Notes under the pieces: generated by a model
Databases searched by the model: none
Told to the model about the DNA's origin: nothing
What the model saw: the letters and a program-made list of their open reading frames with translations, nothing else
Assembly (NCBI GenBank): GCA_937872515.1
Contig: CALMSX010000091.1
Span: forward strand, 48,633-112,632
Reading direction: 5' to 3'
Source: an uncultured Bacteroidota bacterium
Lineage (GTDB): Bacteria > Bacteroidota > Bacteroidia > Chitinophagales > Saprospiraceae
Length of the DNA stretch: 64,000 nt
Position numbers and translations under genes: made by a program
Shown: positions 54,727-63,809 of the stretch, one piece after another
Numbering within the stretch: the first letter of the stretch is position 1
Layout of the letters: the number at the start of each line of letters is the position of its first letter

Positions 54727-55236
54727 ATGGCCCACAAGTTAGCAGTGATTTTATTATTGGTGCTTTTTTATAGTGCTTGTTCGACCTCCCGTAATGAAGG
54801 AGAGTTGGCTCATTATGTAGGTGACATCTATTTTGATCCCGCACAGGATGACAGAAAGTTCATGCTTTGTGACGACCAGGAAGAAGTGTTTCAATACTTC
54901 AACTTTGGCAGAGGTATGCAGATCAAGGGAGAAAAAAAAGCCTTAGACAGATTAATAAAAACTCGGTTTAAAAAGACCAAAACAACTGACAACGGCTATG
55001 TGCGGGTTCGATTTGTGGTCAATTGCAAAGGAGAAACAGGTCGTTTCAGACTTCTGGTTTCAGACCTCCAATTCAAAGAGGCCTCCCTCTCAAAGGAATT
55101 AACCAGTCAATTGATGGAAATAACAAAAGGTATTAAAGGTTGGCAGATCATCTACCATGAGGGAAAGAACAGAGATTATTACCAGTACCTTACCTTCAAA
55201 ATTGTAAACGGAGATATAAAAGAAATACTGCCATGA
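54727..55236 (+). CDS. Putative lipoprotein, TonB-C-like
   Basis: 169 residues. Lipobox FYSACS (Cys about 18). The C-terminal part has GYVRVRFVVNCKGETGRFRLL, which resembles the TonB C-terminal/energy-transducer-like fold seen in many Bacteroidota proteins. I do not recognise a characterised member. First gene of a three-gene run: its stop overlaps the ATG of the TPR gene by 4 bp. Function unknown. Confidence 0.72.
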   Translation: MAHKLAVILLLVLFYSACSTSRNEGELAHYVGDIYFDPAQDDRKFMLCDDQEEVFQYFNFGRGMQIKGEKKALDRLIKTRFKKTKTTDNGYVRVRFVVNCKGETGRFRLLVSDLQFKEASLSKELTSQLMEITKGIKGWQIIYHEGKNRDYYQYLTFKIVNGDIKEILP

Positions 55237-56060
55237 AAGTTGCACTAATCTTAATAACAATTATTCCGGCTATACTTAAGAGTCAGCCCAATTGCGAGGC
55301 ATTTTTGTACTATGGAGATAGTCTTCGGTACAAAGCCTGCAAGGTAGCAGAAAAAAGAGAGGGTTACTATCAATTTAGCAAAGAGTACCAGACTGCCCTG
55401 GATGAAGCCATTGCCATTGACCCCGGCTTTGCCTTTGCGTATGAAGCCAAGTCCACGGCTTATTTAAAAAGCGGGGATTTTGTAAGTTGGATCCAGCTCA
55501 TGGACAAAGCCGTAGCCCTCAATCCAAAGGAACATCTCTCTTACAGGGGCTGGTGCCGGTATCAATTTTTCAGGGATTATGAAGGTGCAATTCGTGACAT
55601 TGAAAAGTTGGACAGTCTGAGCAAGTACGATATCGGCCACTCCGTCAATGCGCACTACCATTTGCATGTTGCAAGGGCTCTTTGTTACAAGGCACTGGGT
55701 CAAAAGAAAAAAGCCATTGACATAATTGAAAGTCAGCTGGCTCTTTCCGACTATGATCCCGGACTATTTGACTATCTCCATTTAGGAGTATTGTATTTGG
55801 AAACAGGAAACTATACAAAGGCAGAAGTTTCTCTTTTAAAACAGCAGGAAATTAATGATCTGGCAGAAAACAGATACTATTTGGGATTGCTATATAAAAC
55901 AATAAAATTGAAGGAAAAAGCCCTGCATGAATTAGAAATAGCAAAACAAAAATATCAAAAAGAAAGTTGGTTATTTGATCCTTATACACAACCTATGGAT
56001 AAAATTTATCTGGAAGATATTGACGAGGCCTTATCTTTGTTTGATAAAATGGATAAATGA
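55233..56060 (+). CDS. Exported TPR protein
   Basis: 275 residues. Signal-like start, then TPR helices (EAIAIDPGFAFAYEAKSTAYLK, DKAVALNPKEHLSYRGW, ending with LFDYLHLGVLYLETGNYTKAE and ENRYYLGLLYKTIKLKEKA). Protein-interaction scaffold in the periplasm. Overlaps the S41 peptidase by 4 bp and the lipoprotein by 4 bp, so the three are translated in tandem. Probably a partner for the peptidase. Confidence 0.82.
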   Translation: MKVALILITIIPAILKSQPNCEAFLYYGDSLRYKACKVAEKREGYYQFSKEYQTALDEAIAIDPGFAFAYEAKSTAYLKSGDFVSWIQLMDKAVALNPKEHLSYRGWCRYQFFRDYEGAIRDIEKLDSLSKYDIGHSVNAHYHLHVARALCYKALGQKKKAIDIIESQLALSDYDPGLFDYLHLGVLYLETGNYTKAEVSLLKQQEINDLAENRYYLGLLYKTIKLKEKALHELEIAKQKYQKESWLFDPYTQPMDKIYLEDIDEALSLFDKMDK

Positions 56061-57313
56061 AGTCACCTCTCTTAATTTTATTGATTAGTGTTCTTACCCT
56101 TTTTTATACCCACAGAGCCACAACACAGTCGTACAACAAAAATGTTGTACAATTGGAAGAAGACCTTGACTATCTTATCAGCGTGCTTTCTGAGGATTAT
56201 GTGTACGCCAAAGATAAGGCAGTGGATTGGGACTGCTTACAACGACATTACAAAGCGCAGATAAAAAATATAACTTCAGAGGAAGAGGAAGTTTTGTTGT
56301 TTGAATTTCTTTTGGATGAGTTTTATGATAGCCATGTAATTTTAAATACCAACAGAAAAAAATCTTACCGGCTATATGCACCTTTGTATGTCGTCCAGCT
56401 AAACCAACAATTTGTAATCCAGTCTGTTTGGGACGAGACCCAGGCTGCCTTTAATTTTAATCTGGTTGGCGCAAGGATACTTACCTTCAATGGAAAAACT
56501 GTACAACAATTGATAAATGACTTTCCTGTCAATTGTGTAGATAAAAGTTTACCGGAGGTCAAAGAATGGTTGATCAATAAATCCCTGGCAGGCAGCTACC
56601 ATGAAAAACGTCTTTTAGAGATCCAGCTCAGCGATGGACAAATCAAGGAAATAGACCTGGATAATTGTAAACCGCAAAAACACACTGCTTTTCTGGATGT
56701 AAGTCAACAGGAGGGACTGGGCATTATCCGCCTTCACAACAGTCTTGGTCAAAATGACCTGGTTGGACAATTTGATAAGGCCCTGGATCAATTGATGGAA
56801 ACGGAAGGTTTGATTCTCGACTTGCGCAATACAGTGGATGGCGGAAACTCATACGTGGCCAGAGGTATCATGAGCAGATTCATTTCTACCTCTCTGCCGT
56901 ATCAGCAACATGAATATATGGAGCAATACGGACAAAATCCCAAGGTATTGAGGCAGTGGATGGAGTATGTAGTGCCAAGGGGAAAAACCTATACGGCTCC
57001 AATGGTGGTTTTAGTAGGCAGGTGGACAGGCAGCATGGGCGAAGGACTTGCTGTGGGGCTTGATGGTATGGACCGAGCCATGCTGATGGGAAGTGAAATG
57101 GAGAGACTGGCCGGTGAGATGCAATACATACCATTTCATAATCGAAATTACGGTTTCAGAATATCCACTGCCAAATTGGCCCATATCGATGGCACACCCA
57201 GAGAAAAATATTTGCCACCACACTATGTCCGAGAAGTTGACAATACAGGCCCTGGTTTAATACCCGAGGCCGTTAACTTACTAAAAAAATACATTAAGGA
57301 TAAAAAGAAATAA
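56057..57313 (+). CDS. S41 family peptidase (CtpA/Tsp-like)
   Basis: 418 residues. Signal peptide (about 1-23), a helical lead (about 30-85), no clear PDZ, then an S41 core with GLILDLRNTVDGGNSYVARG and Ser326 in GRWTGSMGEGLAVG as the nucleophile position. YTAPMVVLVG precedes it as in the family. Its general-base Lys is not obvious to me: the usual K is replaced or lies elsewhere, so activity is uncertain. Third gene of the operon. Confidence 0.82.
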   Translation: MKSPLLILLISVLTLFYTHRATTQSYNKNVVQLEEDLDYLISVLSEDYVYAKDKAVDWDCLQRHYKAQIKNITSEEEEVLLFEFLLDEFYDSHVILNTNRKKSYRLYAPLYVVQLNQQFVIQSVWDETQAAFNFNLVGARILTFNGKTVQQLINDFPVNCVDKSLPEVKEWLINKSLAGSYHEKRLLEIQLSDGQIKEIDLDNCKPQKHTAFLDVSQQEGLGIIRLHNSLGQNDLVGQFDKALDQLMETEGLILDLRNTVDGGNSYVARGIMSRFISTSLPYQQHEYMEQYGQNPKVLRQWMEYVVPRGKTYTAPMVVLVGRWTGSMGEGLAVGLDGMDRAMLMGSEMERLAGEMQYIPFHNRNYGFRISTAKLAHIDGTPREKYLPPHYVREVDNTGPGLIPEAVNLLKKYIKDKKK

Positions 57314-57322
57314 ACGTGGTCC

Positions 57323-57550
57323 TTATAATTTTTTCCATTGTATGATACGGGCGGGGCAAACCAAGGCTGCTGCTTTTGCATCATCTTTTTCACCATCCTC
57401 TACATTGATGGTATAAAATCCTCTTTTTTCCCTTGCTCCAATGAGGGTGCATTTACCGTCATTGCGGGAAATACGCCACCGGTAGTCAGCAATTTCGACA
57501 CAGGCATTGCACCCTATGCACTTGGCTCGTTGTTGGGTAATTTGAATCAC
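57323..57550 (-). CDS. 4Fe-4S ferredoxin
   Basis: 75 residues. Cys11, Cys14 and Cys17 in CIGCNAC and Cys65 in VCPARII give one 4Fe-4S cluster of the single-cluster type. The stretch between (about 18-60) is longer than usual and holds an extra Cys34. The start ATG overlaps the stop of the U32 gene by 4 bp, so it is made with that protein and is its probable electron donor or cluster partner. Confidence 0.88.
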   Translation of the reverse strand: MIQITQQRAKCIGCNACVEIADYRWRISRNDGKCTLIGAREKRGFYTINVEDGEKDDAKAAALVCPARIIQWKKL

Positions 57551-58797
57551 GCCTGCTCTACCAATTTATACAATTTATCAGAGGGTCTGATTTTTTCACT
57601 GAGCGAGATGGTAAAGTGATCACCACTATTGACTGTATCAACGCTAAGGCCTTCCTTCCTGATTTCAGTCACGGTAGCTTCAACATAGCCCGTCGTAGGA
57701 CCTGTCACTGCCACTGTATCGCCAACAAAAAGAGAATGAGACTCACATTTAAATTCTGCCACACCTGCTTCGTCAAAATACTTAACCCCCTTGGCAATAT
57801 AAATTTTTCTTTGTGTGGCTTTGGATCCATAAGTTTCTGACCATTCTCCCAGTTTTTTGCCCAGGTAATAGCCATCCCAAAAGCCCCGATTGTAAACCGT
57901 GGCCAATTCTTCCATCCATGTTTTCACCTTTTCAGGTGAATAACTTCCATCCTGAATAGACTGGATGGCTTCTTTATAGCATCGGGTAACTTTGAAAACA
58001 TAATCGGCTGATCTGCCACGACCTTCAATTTTTAGTACCCTAACACCTGCATCCAGGATCTGATCAAGGAAGCCAATGGTACAAAGGTCTTTGGCTGACA
58101 TAATATACTCGTTGTCGATTTCAAACTCCACGCCTTCGTCTTTGTCCATTACTACATAAGACCTTCTGCAGTTTTGTATACAGGCCCCTCTATTGGCAGA
58201 GGCAAAATGGCTGTGAAGACTAAGGTAACATTTACCGGAAACGGCCATACAAAGGGCACCGTGGGCAAAGATTTCAAGTTGGATGGGCTTGCCAGCCGGA
58301 CCAGTTAATTTATAACGTTCTATTCCTTTTGCAATTTCTGCTACTTGTTTGAGGCTGAGTTCCCTGGCCAGGACCACCACATCAGCAAATTGAGAAAAAA
58401 ACTCAACAGTTTCTAAGTTAGAAACATTGGCCTGGGTAGAAACATGGAGGGGCATGCCTACTTTTTTACAATAACTCATGGCAGCATGATCAGAAGCTAT
58501 GACCGCCGTAATACCACTTTCTTTTGCGGCATCAATAATCGATTTCATCAATCTTATATCATGATCGTAAAGGATGGTATTAAGGGTAAGATAGGATTTC
58601 ACATTGGCTTCCTTTGAAATTGCGGAAATCTGAGGCAAGTCTTCAAGGGTAAAATTATTGCTGGACCTGGCGCGCATATTCAGCTGTTCAACCCCAAAAT
58701 AGATGGAATTACACCCTGCCTTGATAGCAGCCATCATCGATTCCCAGGAGCCAGCAGGGCTCATCAATTCAATGTTCAGTTCTGTTTCCAAATGCAT
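57547..58797 (-). CDS. Peptidase U32-family (RlhA/TrhP-type RNA hydroxylation) protein
   Basis: 416 residues. MSPAGSWESMMAAIKAGCNSIYFG is the family start. The Cys set CMAVSGKC and GACIQNCRR (about 205-230) is the iron-sulfur or metal site. C-terminal beta domain (about 330-416). Members YegQ/TrhP and RlhA hydroxylate tRNA U34 or 23S C2501 using prephenate; older annotations say collagenase. Which RNA is modified here is unclear. Translationally coupled to a ferredoxin downstream. Confidence 0.88.
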   Translation of the reverse strand: MHLETELNIELMSPAGSWESMMAAIKAGCNSIYFGVEQLNMRARSSNNFTLEDLPQISAISKEANVKSYLTLNTILYDHDIRLMKSIIDAAKESGITAVIASDHAAMSYCKKVGMPLHVSTQANVSNLETVEFFSQFADVVVLARELSLKQVAEIAKGIERYKLTGPAGKPIQLEIFAHGALCMAVSGKCYLSLHSHFASANRGACIQNCRRSYVVMDKDEGVEFEIDNEYIMSAKDLCTIGFLDQILDAGVRVLKIEGRGRSADYVFKVTRCYKEAIQSIQDGSYSPEKVKTWMEELATVYNRGFWDGYYLGKKLGEWSETYGSKATQRKIYIAKGVKYFDEAGVAEFKCESHSLFVGDTVAVTGPTTGYVEATVTEIRKEGLSVDTVNSGDHFTISLSEKIRPSDKLYKLVEQA

Positions 58798-58844
58798 CTT
58801 ATAATAGGATTATTGAGTAAGTCGGATAATTGATAAGAAGGTCA

Positions 58845-58882
58845 TAAAAAATCATAACCAATGGCTTTCGCCATTGGCTATG
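58845..58882 (-). terminator. Terminator (distal) for hpd, minus strand
   Basis: CATAACCAATGGC and GCCATTGGCTATG pair around TTTC with one mismatch; on the minus strand a T-run follows (A-run at 58846-58850 plus). Together with the neighbouring hairpin it ends the aromatic-degradation operon. Confidence 0.8.
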
Positions 58883-58920
58883 AAAAAAAATTAGCTCGCT
58901 GCAGCATAAGCATCTGCAGC
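58883..58920 (-). terminator. Terminator (proximal) for hpd, minus strand
   Basis: GCTGCAG (58898-58904) and CTGCAGC (58914-58920), 9-base loop. On the minus strand GAGC and AATTTTTTTT follow. A spacer of several bases between stem and T-run makes it weaker than the next one. Confidence 0.65.
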
Positions 58921-58936
58921 ATTTCCACGATTATGC

Positions 58937-60094
58937 CTAAAGAGTGCCTCTTCTTGCCTGCTCTGCTTCAATGCTTTCAAACAGGGCTTTAAAATTACCC
59001 TTGCCAAAGGACTTTGCTCCTTTGCGCTGGATGATTTCAAAAAAGAGGGTTGGCCGGTCTTCCACCGGCTTGGTAAAGATTTGTAACAAGTACCCGTCTT
59101 CATCGCGGTCTACCATAATGCCCAAAGACTTCAGGATGGCAAGATCTTCTGCAATCTCTCCTACCCTATTGCCTACGGTGTCATAATAAGTGCCGGGAAC
59201 ATGCAGAAATTCTACACCCCGTCTCCTCATTTCAGAAACGGTAAAAACGATGTCGTTGGTAGCAACAGCAATGTGTTGACAGCCCGCACCGCCATAAAAA
59301 TCAATGTATTCTTCGATTTGGCTTTTTTTCAAACCTTCAGCCGGCTCGTTGATCGGAAATTTAATGCGGCCATTTCCATTGGTCATCACCTTACTCATAA
59401 GAGCGGTGTATTGGGTGGATATGTCCTTATCATCAAAAGTAATAAGATTGGCAAAGCCCATGGTGGTTGCATAAAATCTGGCCCATTCATTCATGGTACC
59501 CAGTTCTACATTCCCAACCATGTGGTCGATGTATCTTAGGCCGGTAGATCCAGGGTTGTATTCAGATTCCCACTTTTCAAAGCCCGGAAGGAATACCCCT
59601 GTATAATCTTTTCTTTCTACAAACATGTGGAGGGTATCACCATAGGTTTTGATGGCCGCTTTGACCACCTTGCCCCACTTGTCAGACATGGTTGTGGGAG
59701 CCATCACACCTTCGGCGCCCCTCTTTGTGGTTTCTTCGTAAGCACTGGTGGCATCGTCAACCCACAATGCGATTACCTTTACACCATCACCATGTTTTTT
59801 AATGTGTTCCGCAATTTCGCTTTGTGCTTTATAAGGTGTGGTAAGCACAAGTCTGATTTTGTCCTGAACAAGGACATAGGAACAATACTCCCGGTTGCCG
59901 GTCTCCAAACCGCAATAAGCGAGCGATTGAAAACCAAAGGCTGTTTTATAAAAATGGGCCGCCTGTTTGGCGTTTCCAACATAAAGTTCGACGTAATCTG
60001 TACCATTGATAGGCAGAAAATCCTGGGCCTGCTCAAAAATTTTTTGAGTGCCGTATTCGTAGTCTTTAACTTCAATAAGATTTGCTGTTGACAT
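58937..60094 (-). CDS. hpd: 4-hydroxyphenylpyruvate dioxygenase
   Basis: 385 residues. The two-domain vicinal-oxygen-chelate fold has iron ligands His191 (RYIDHMVGNV), His274 (GCQHIAVAT) and Glu353 (LFFEIIQRKG). It turns 4-hydroxyphenylpyruvate into homogentisate, the substrate of the neighbouring hmgA product. Last gene of the operon, 15 bp from hmgA. Normal length. Confidence 0.95.
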   Translation of the reverse strand: MSTANLIEVKDYEYGTQKIFEQAQDFLPINGTDYVELYVGNAKQAAHFYKTAFGFQSLAYCGLETGNREYCSYVLVQDKIRLVLTTPYKAQSEIAEHIKKHGDGVKVIALWVDDATSAYEETTKRGAEGVMAPTTMSDKWGKVVKAAIKTYGDTLHMFVERKDYTGVFLPGFEKWESEYNPGSTGLRYIDHMVGNVELGTMNEWARFYATTMGFANLITFDDKDISTQYTALMSKVMTNGNGRIKFPINEPAEGLKKSQIEEYIDFYGGAGCQHIAVATNDIVFTVSEMRRRGVEFLHVPGTYYDTVGNRVGEIAEDLAILKSLGIMVDRDEDGYLLQIFTKPVEDRPTLFFEIIQRKGAKSFGKGNFKALFESIEAEQARRGTL

Positions 60095-60109
60095 ATTAAA
60101 ACTATTTAA

Positions 60110-61276
60110 TTAGACATGATTGTTTTCCAACCATGATTTGTAATAATCATTTACTTCTATCTTGAGTGCTTCTTTGGTCACCATAACGGGTTGGAAGGGA
60201 TCAATCATGACCGCCAGCTCCTGGGTTTCCTTTTTACCAATGCTTCTTTCTATCGCTCCCGGATGTGGGCCGTGAGGTATACCTCCCGGGTGAAGGGTTA
60301 TTTGCCCCTTGCTAATGTTGTTTCTGCTCATAAAATCACCGTCAACATAATACAACAACTCATCACTATCGATATTGCTGTGGTGGTAAGGTGCAGGAAT
60401 GGCTTGTGGGTGGTAATCATACAAACGTGGCACAAAAGAGCAAACCACAAAATTTCTACTCTCAAAAGTTTGGTGAACCGGAGGAGGCATGTGGATGCGA
60501 CCGGTTATGGGTTCAAAATTAAAAATAGAAAATATATACGGATAGTGAAAGCCATCCCAACCTGCAACATCAAAGGGATGGTTGGCATAGACATAGGGAA
60601 ACATAAATCCCTTCTTTTTGATGAAGATGTCAAATTCGCCTTCCACATCGTGGGTTTGCAGATTGTCGGGTCTTCGTATATCTCTTTCACAGAAGGGGGA
60701 ATGTTCCAATAGCTGACCAAATTCGTTGCGGTATCTTTTTGGGGTGAAAACCGGATCTGCTGATTCCATAAAAAGCCAGCGATTGTTTTCTCCATCAAAG
60801 ATAACCTGGTAAACAGTGCCTCTTGGAATGACAATGTAGTCGCCATATTGAAATCTCAGTTCACCAAACATGGTAAGGAGTCGGCCTGAACCCTCATGAA
60901 CAAAAATAATTTCATCGGCGTCGGCATTCTTATAAAAATAAGGGGTAGATGCAGATGGTGCAGCCAAACCGATTTGAAGGGAGGAATTGATAAACAATAC
61001 CTTCCTGCTTTTGACATAATCTTTTTCCGGCGCCAATTGAAAGCCTTGAAAACTCATGGCATCCAAGCCGTTTTCTACAGCAATTTCGGGCCTCATATCA
61101 AAGGCCTTGTCTTTTTGTTTAACCCGGGTAGGCGGATAGAGGTGGTAGACCAGCGACGACATGCCTGAAAATCCCTGGGTCCCTACCAGTTCTTCCTGGT
61201 AAAGGCTACCATTGGATCTGCGGGCTACTACGTGGCGCTTATCCGGTATAACTCCTAATGTATGATATATAGGCAT
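60110..61276 (-). CDS. hmgA: Homogentisate 1,2-dioxygenase
   Basis: 388 residues, slightly shorter than typical 430-residue proteobacterial enzymes but complete in the cupin core. Motifs include DADEIIFVHEGSGRL and GDYIVIPRGTVY, and iron-site Glu and His around HHSNIDSDELLYYVDGDF and LHPGGIPHGPHPG. It opens the homogentisate ring to maleylacetoacetate. No maleylacetoacetate isomerase or fumarylacetoacetase lies in this window. Between paaD and hpd on the same strand. Confidence 0.93.
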   Translation of the reverse strand: MPIYHTLGVIPDKRHVVARRSNGSLYQEELVGTQGFSGMSSLVYHLYPPTRVKQKDKAFDMRPEIAVENGLDAMSFQGFQLAPEKDYVKSRKVLFINSSLQIGLAAPSASTPYFYKNADADEIIFVHEGSGRLLTMFGELRFQYGDYIVIPRGTVYQVIFDGENNRWLFMESADPVFTPKRYRNEFGQLLEHSPFCERDIRRPDNLQTHDVEGEFDIFIKKKGFMFPYVYANHPFDVAGWDGFHYPYIFSIFNFEPITGRIHMPPPVHQTFESRNFVVCSFVPRLYDYHPQAIPAPYHHSNIDSDELLYYVDGDFMSRNNISKGQITLHPGGIPHGPHPGAIERSIGKKETQELAVMIDPFQPVMVTKEALKIEVNDYYKSWLENNHV

Positions 61277-61286
61277 ATTAATTCAG

Positions 61287-61781
61287 TTAATGGCATTTGA
61301 AATAATCAAACGGTTCTTTGCATTCTTCACAGCGCATCAGGGATTTGCAGGCGGTTGAGCCAAACTTGGAAATTACACTGGTGTTGTTGGATCCGCATCT
61401 GGGACAATTGATTCGAGTCAACTCTGTGGTCCATTGATCACAGGCCTTGTGAGCGGGGGGAGCTATGCCAAAGGATCTCAGCTTCTGTCTGGTGCTTTCA
61501 CTCATCCAATCTGTAGTCCAGGCTGGTGAAAGCACTGTATTGACAATCACTTTTGAAAAACCGTGACTCTTCAAAAGTGCTTTGATATCATCTGCTATTG
61601 ATCCCATAGCCGGACAAGCCGTATAAGTTGGGGTTATGGTTACAGTGCATGTTCTTTCATGGATCTGCACATCGCGCAGGATGCCCATTTCACGAATGGA
61701 TACAACAGGAATCTCAGGATCAGGGATCTGATCCAGCAATTCCATTACTGCTTTGGGATTCGATGCCACAATGCTTACCAT
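61287..61781 (-). CDS. paaD: Phenylacetyl-CoA epoxidase subunit PaaD
   Basis: 164 residues. N-terminal MIP18/DUF59 domain (DQIPDPEIPVVSIREMGILR, TPTYTACPAM) with a C-terminal zinc ribbon (CPRCGSNN, CEECKEPFDYFKC). It helps Fe-S or di-iron cofactor maturation of the PaaABCE complex. Overlaps paaC by 7 bp. Confidence 0.94.
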   Translation of the reverse strand: MVSIVASNPKAVMELLDQIPDPEIPVVSIREMGILRDVQIHERTCTVTITPTYTACPAMGSIADDIKALLKSHGFSKVIVNTVLSPAWTTDWMSESTRQKLRSFGIAPPAHKACDQWTTELTRINCPRCGSNNTSVISKFGSTACKSLMRCEECKEPFDYFKCH

Positions 61782-62533
61782 GCTGCCTGGGGATGTGATC
61801 TTTGGAGATATTGCATTTCACATAATAGGTGACCGAGGTATTCTGTATGAATTCCCTGCTGGCTACCGCTGTATTGATAACATTCAGCCGGCATTACGTA
61901 TCCTGCCCGCATAAACACCTTATTCACCTTATCGGTCCAAACTTTTTTAATTTGATTCTGATCAGGGGCTATGCCCAGTTGCAACAGCAGAAGGTCGCCG
62001 TCTGTCATTTCAAAAAATTCCTGCGTATAAGCCCACAGATCGGTCATGGCGGATCCAAGCTTATCGTGGCTTTCAGCAGTGCCCAGGCCTAATCGCACGC
62101 ACCAATCGGCTGCATGGGAAAAATGGTAACGGGCTTCTTTGACAGCTTTGTGGGCTATGGCAGCGATGGTTTCATCGGTACTTTGGGTCAGGGCTTCAAA
62201 CAACAACTCCTCGTAAGCGGAGATATAAAGTTGTTTGGCAATGGTAAAGCCAAAATGCCCGACCGGCAATTCTGCCATTAAAAAGTTAAAGTACTGACGC
62301 TCACTTCTTTTAAAGGCAAGGTCATCTGCAGATAAAGGATTGGTGTAAAAATGACCTGCATAGTCCAAAAAAGCCTGGGCGCGACCTATATTGTCTAAGG
62401 CCAGATTGCTCAGGGCAATGTCTTCTTCGAGCATGGGACCACGGCTACACCATTCAGAAAGTCGGTGGCCCTGAATCAGGGCGTTGTCACCCAGGCGAAG
62501 TAAAAACTTTTTTAAAGCTTCATTTTTTTCCAT
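61775..62533 (-). CDS. paaC: Phenylacetyl-CoA epoxidase subunit PaaC
   Basis: 252 residues from ATG 62533 (a TTG three codons earlier overlaps the paaB stop). The helical structural subunit starts LLRLGDNALIQGHRLSEWC and carries ARYHFSHAADW. It stabilises PaaA in the catalytic complex and has a degenerate metal site. Co-translated with paaB and paaD. Confidence 0.95.
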   Translation of the reverse strand: MEKNEALKKFLLRLGDNALIQGHRLSEWCSRGPMLEEDIALSNLALDNIGRAQAFLDYAGHFYTNPLSADDLAFKRSERQYFNFLMAELPVGHFGFTIAKQLYISAYEELLFEALTQSTDETIAAIAHKAVKEARYHFSHAADWCVRLGLGTAESHDKLGSAMTDLWAYTQEFFEMTDGDLLLLQLGIAPDQNQIKKVWTDKVNKVFMRAGYVMPAECYQYSGSQQGIHTEYLGHLLCEMQYLQRSHPQAAW

Positions 62534-62538
62534 TGGGA

Positions 62539-62823
62539 TCAAATTTGCAAGGCGCCTTCCGGCATGGTATAAAAGGTGGGGTGACGGTAAATCTTATCAT
62601 TGGCCGGATCAAAAAACATCTCAGCATCTTCGGGCAATGAGGCTACAATATTGGTAGAAAGTACTACCCAGATAGCACTCCCTTCATTGCGTCTGGTATA
62701 TAGGTCTCTGGCATACTTAAGTGCCATCTCTTTATCAGAAGCATGCACACTGCCGACGTGCATAAATTGTCCACCTGATTTTCCCTGGATGAATACTTCC
62801 CAAAGGTCTAATTGTGTGTCCAT
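62539..62823 (-). CDS. paaB: Phenylacetyl-CoA epoxidase subunit PaaB
   Basis: 94 residues. WEVFIQGKSGGQFMHVGSVHA is characteristic, then ARDLYTRRNEGSAIWVV. It is the small bridging subunit of the epoxidase. 6 bp from paaA. Confidence 0.95.
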   Translation of the reverse strand: MDTQLDLWEVFIQGKSGGQFMHVGSVHASDKEMALKYARDLYTRRNEGSAIWVVLSTNIVASLPEDAEMFFDPANDKIYRHPTFYTMPEGALQI

Positions 62824-62829
62824 GTGGTT

Positions 62830-63762
62830 TTAGTTTAGGGTTGAAATACGTTGTTTATAGGCTTCTGCGGCTTCTCTCACCCACCGGCCTTCTTCGTGCC
62901 AATATTTGTGGTGTTCCATCCGCTGCTTATTGCAGGGACCATTACCGGCAATCACTTGCTTAAATTCCAGCCAATTGATAGGTCCATGGTCATAACCTTG
63001 TTTGTCTTCATTCCATTTGAGCAATGGATCCGGAATCGTGAGTCCGATTACATAAGCCTGCTGAACGGTTTTGTCAATAAATTTCTGACGTAGTTCATCA
63101 TTGCTCTTACGTTTAATTTTCCATTTGAAGGCATCACCTGAATGGGGAGAATCGCTGTCATGGGGTCCAAACATCATAAGTGATGGCCACCACCACCTGT
63201 TCATGGCATCCTGGGCCATTTCTTTTTGTTCAGCTGTACCCTTCATCATGGTAGCCATGATCTCATAGCCCTGGCGTTGGTGAAAACTTTCTTCTTTACA
63301 GATGCGAAACATGGCCCTTGAATAGGGACCATAGGATGTTCGTTGCAGGGCCACCTGATTGACAATGGCTGCTCCGTCAACCAACCAGCCAATGGCACCT
63401 ATATCTGCCCATGTGAGTGTGGGGTAATTAAAGATATTGGAATACTTAGCCTTGCCCTCATGCAATTGTTGAATCAGTTCATCGCGTGAAATGCCAAGTG
63501 TTTCAGCTGCACTGTACAGATAAAGTCCATGACCACCTTCATCCTGTATTTTAGCCAGCAGGATTTGTTTGGCGCGAAGGCTTGGAGCCCTTGTGACCCA
63601 GTTGCCTTCAGGTTGCATGCCGATGACTTCAGAGTGAGCATGTTGGGAAATCTGACGAATAAGGTGAAGACGATAAGCCTCGGGCATGGTATCCCTGGGT
63701 TCTATTTTTTCTTCTGCCTCAATTTTTCTCTCAAACGGTGATTCCAGTTCTGCGAGCTTCAT
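62830..63762 (-). CDS. paaA: Phenylacetyl-CoA epoxidase catalytic subunit PaaA
   Basis: 310 residues from ATG 63762 (a TTG at 63783 overlaps the -7 box and is not used). The di-iron carboxylate fold has two ExxH-type helices: [14 protein letters not shown] and [13 protein letters not shown]. [21 protein letters not shown] segments and [11 protein letters not shown] are conserved. It epoxidises the phenylacetyl-CoA ring with O2. First gene of paaABCD-hmgA-hpd. The reductase subunit paaE is not adjacent. Confidence 0.95.
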   Translation of the reverse strand: MKLAELESPFERKIEAEEKIEPRDTMPEAYRLHLIRQISQHAHSEVIGMQPEGNWVTRAPSLRAKQILLAKIQDEGGHGLYLYSAAETLGISRDELIQQLHEGKAKYSNIFNYPTLTWADIGAIGWLVDGAAIVNQVALQRTSYGPYSRAMFRICKEESFHQRQGYEIMATMMKGTAEQKEMAQDAMNRWWWPSLMMFGPHDSDSPHSGDAFKWKIKRKSNDELRQKFIDKTVQQAYVIGLTIPDPLLKWNEDKQGYDHGPINWLEFKQVIAGNGPCNKQRMEHHKYWHEEGRWVREAAEAYKQRISTLN

Positions 63763-63780
63763 TTTGCCTGTTGTTTGACG

Positions 63781-63788
63781 CAAAAATA
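63781..63788 (-). promoter_or_regulatory. -7 box of the paa-hmgA-hpd operon (TATTTTTG, minus)
   Basis: Exact TAnnTTTG on the minus strand, so transcription should start near 63776. There is no good -33 TTTG, as expected if an activator is needed. Confidence 0.6.
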
Positions 63789-63809
63789 AAATGAGGGAAA
63801 ATTGAAAAA

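Noticed and set aside
60191..60712. Plus-strand frame of 173 codons
   Set aside because: Antisense inside hmgA with no recognisable domain.
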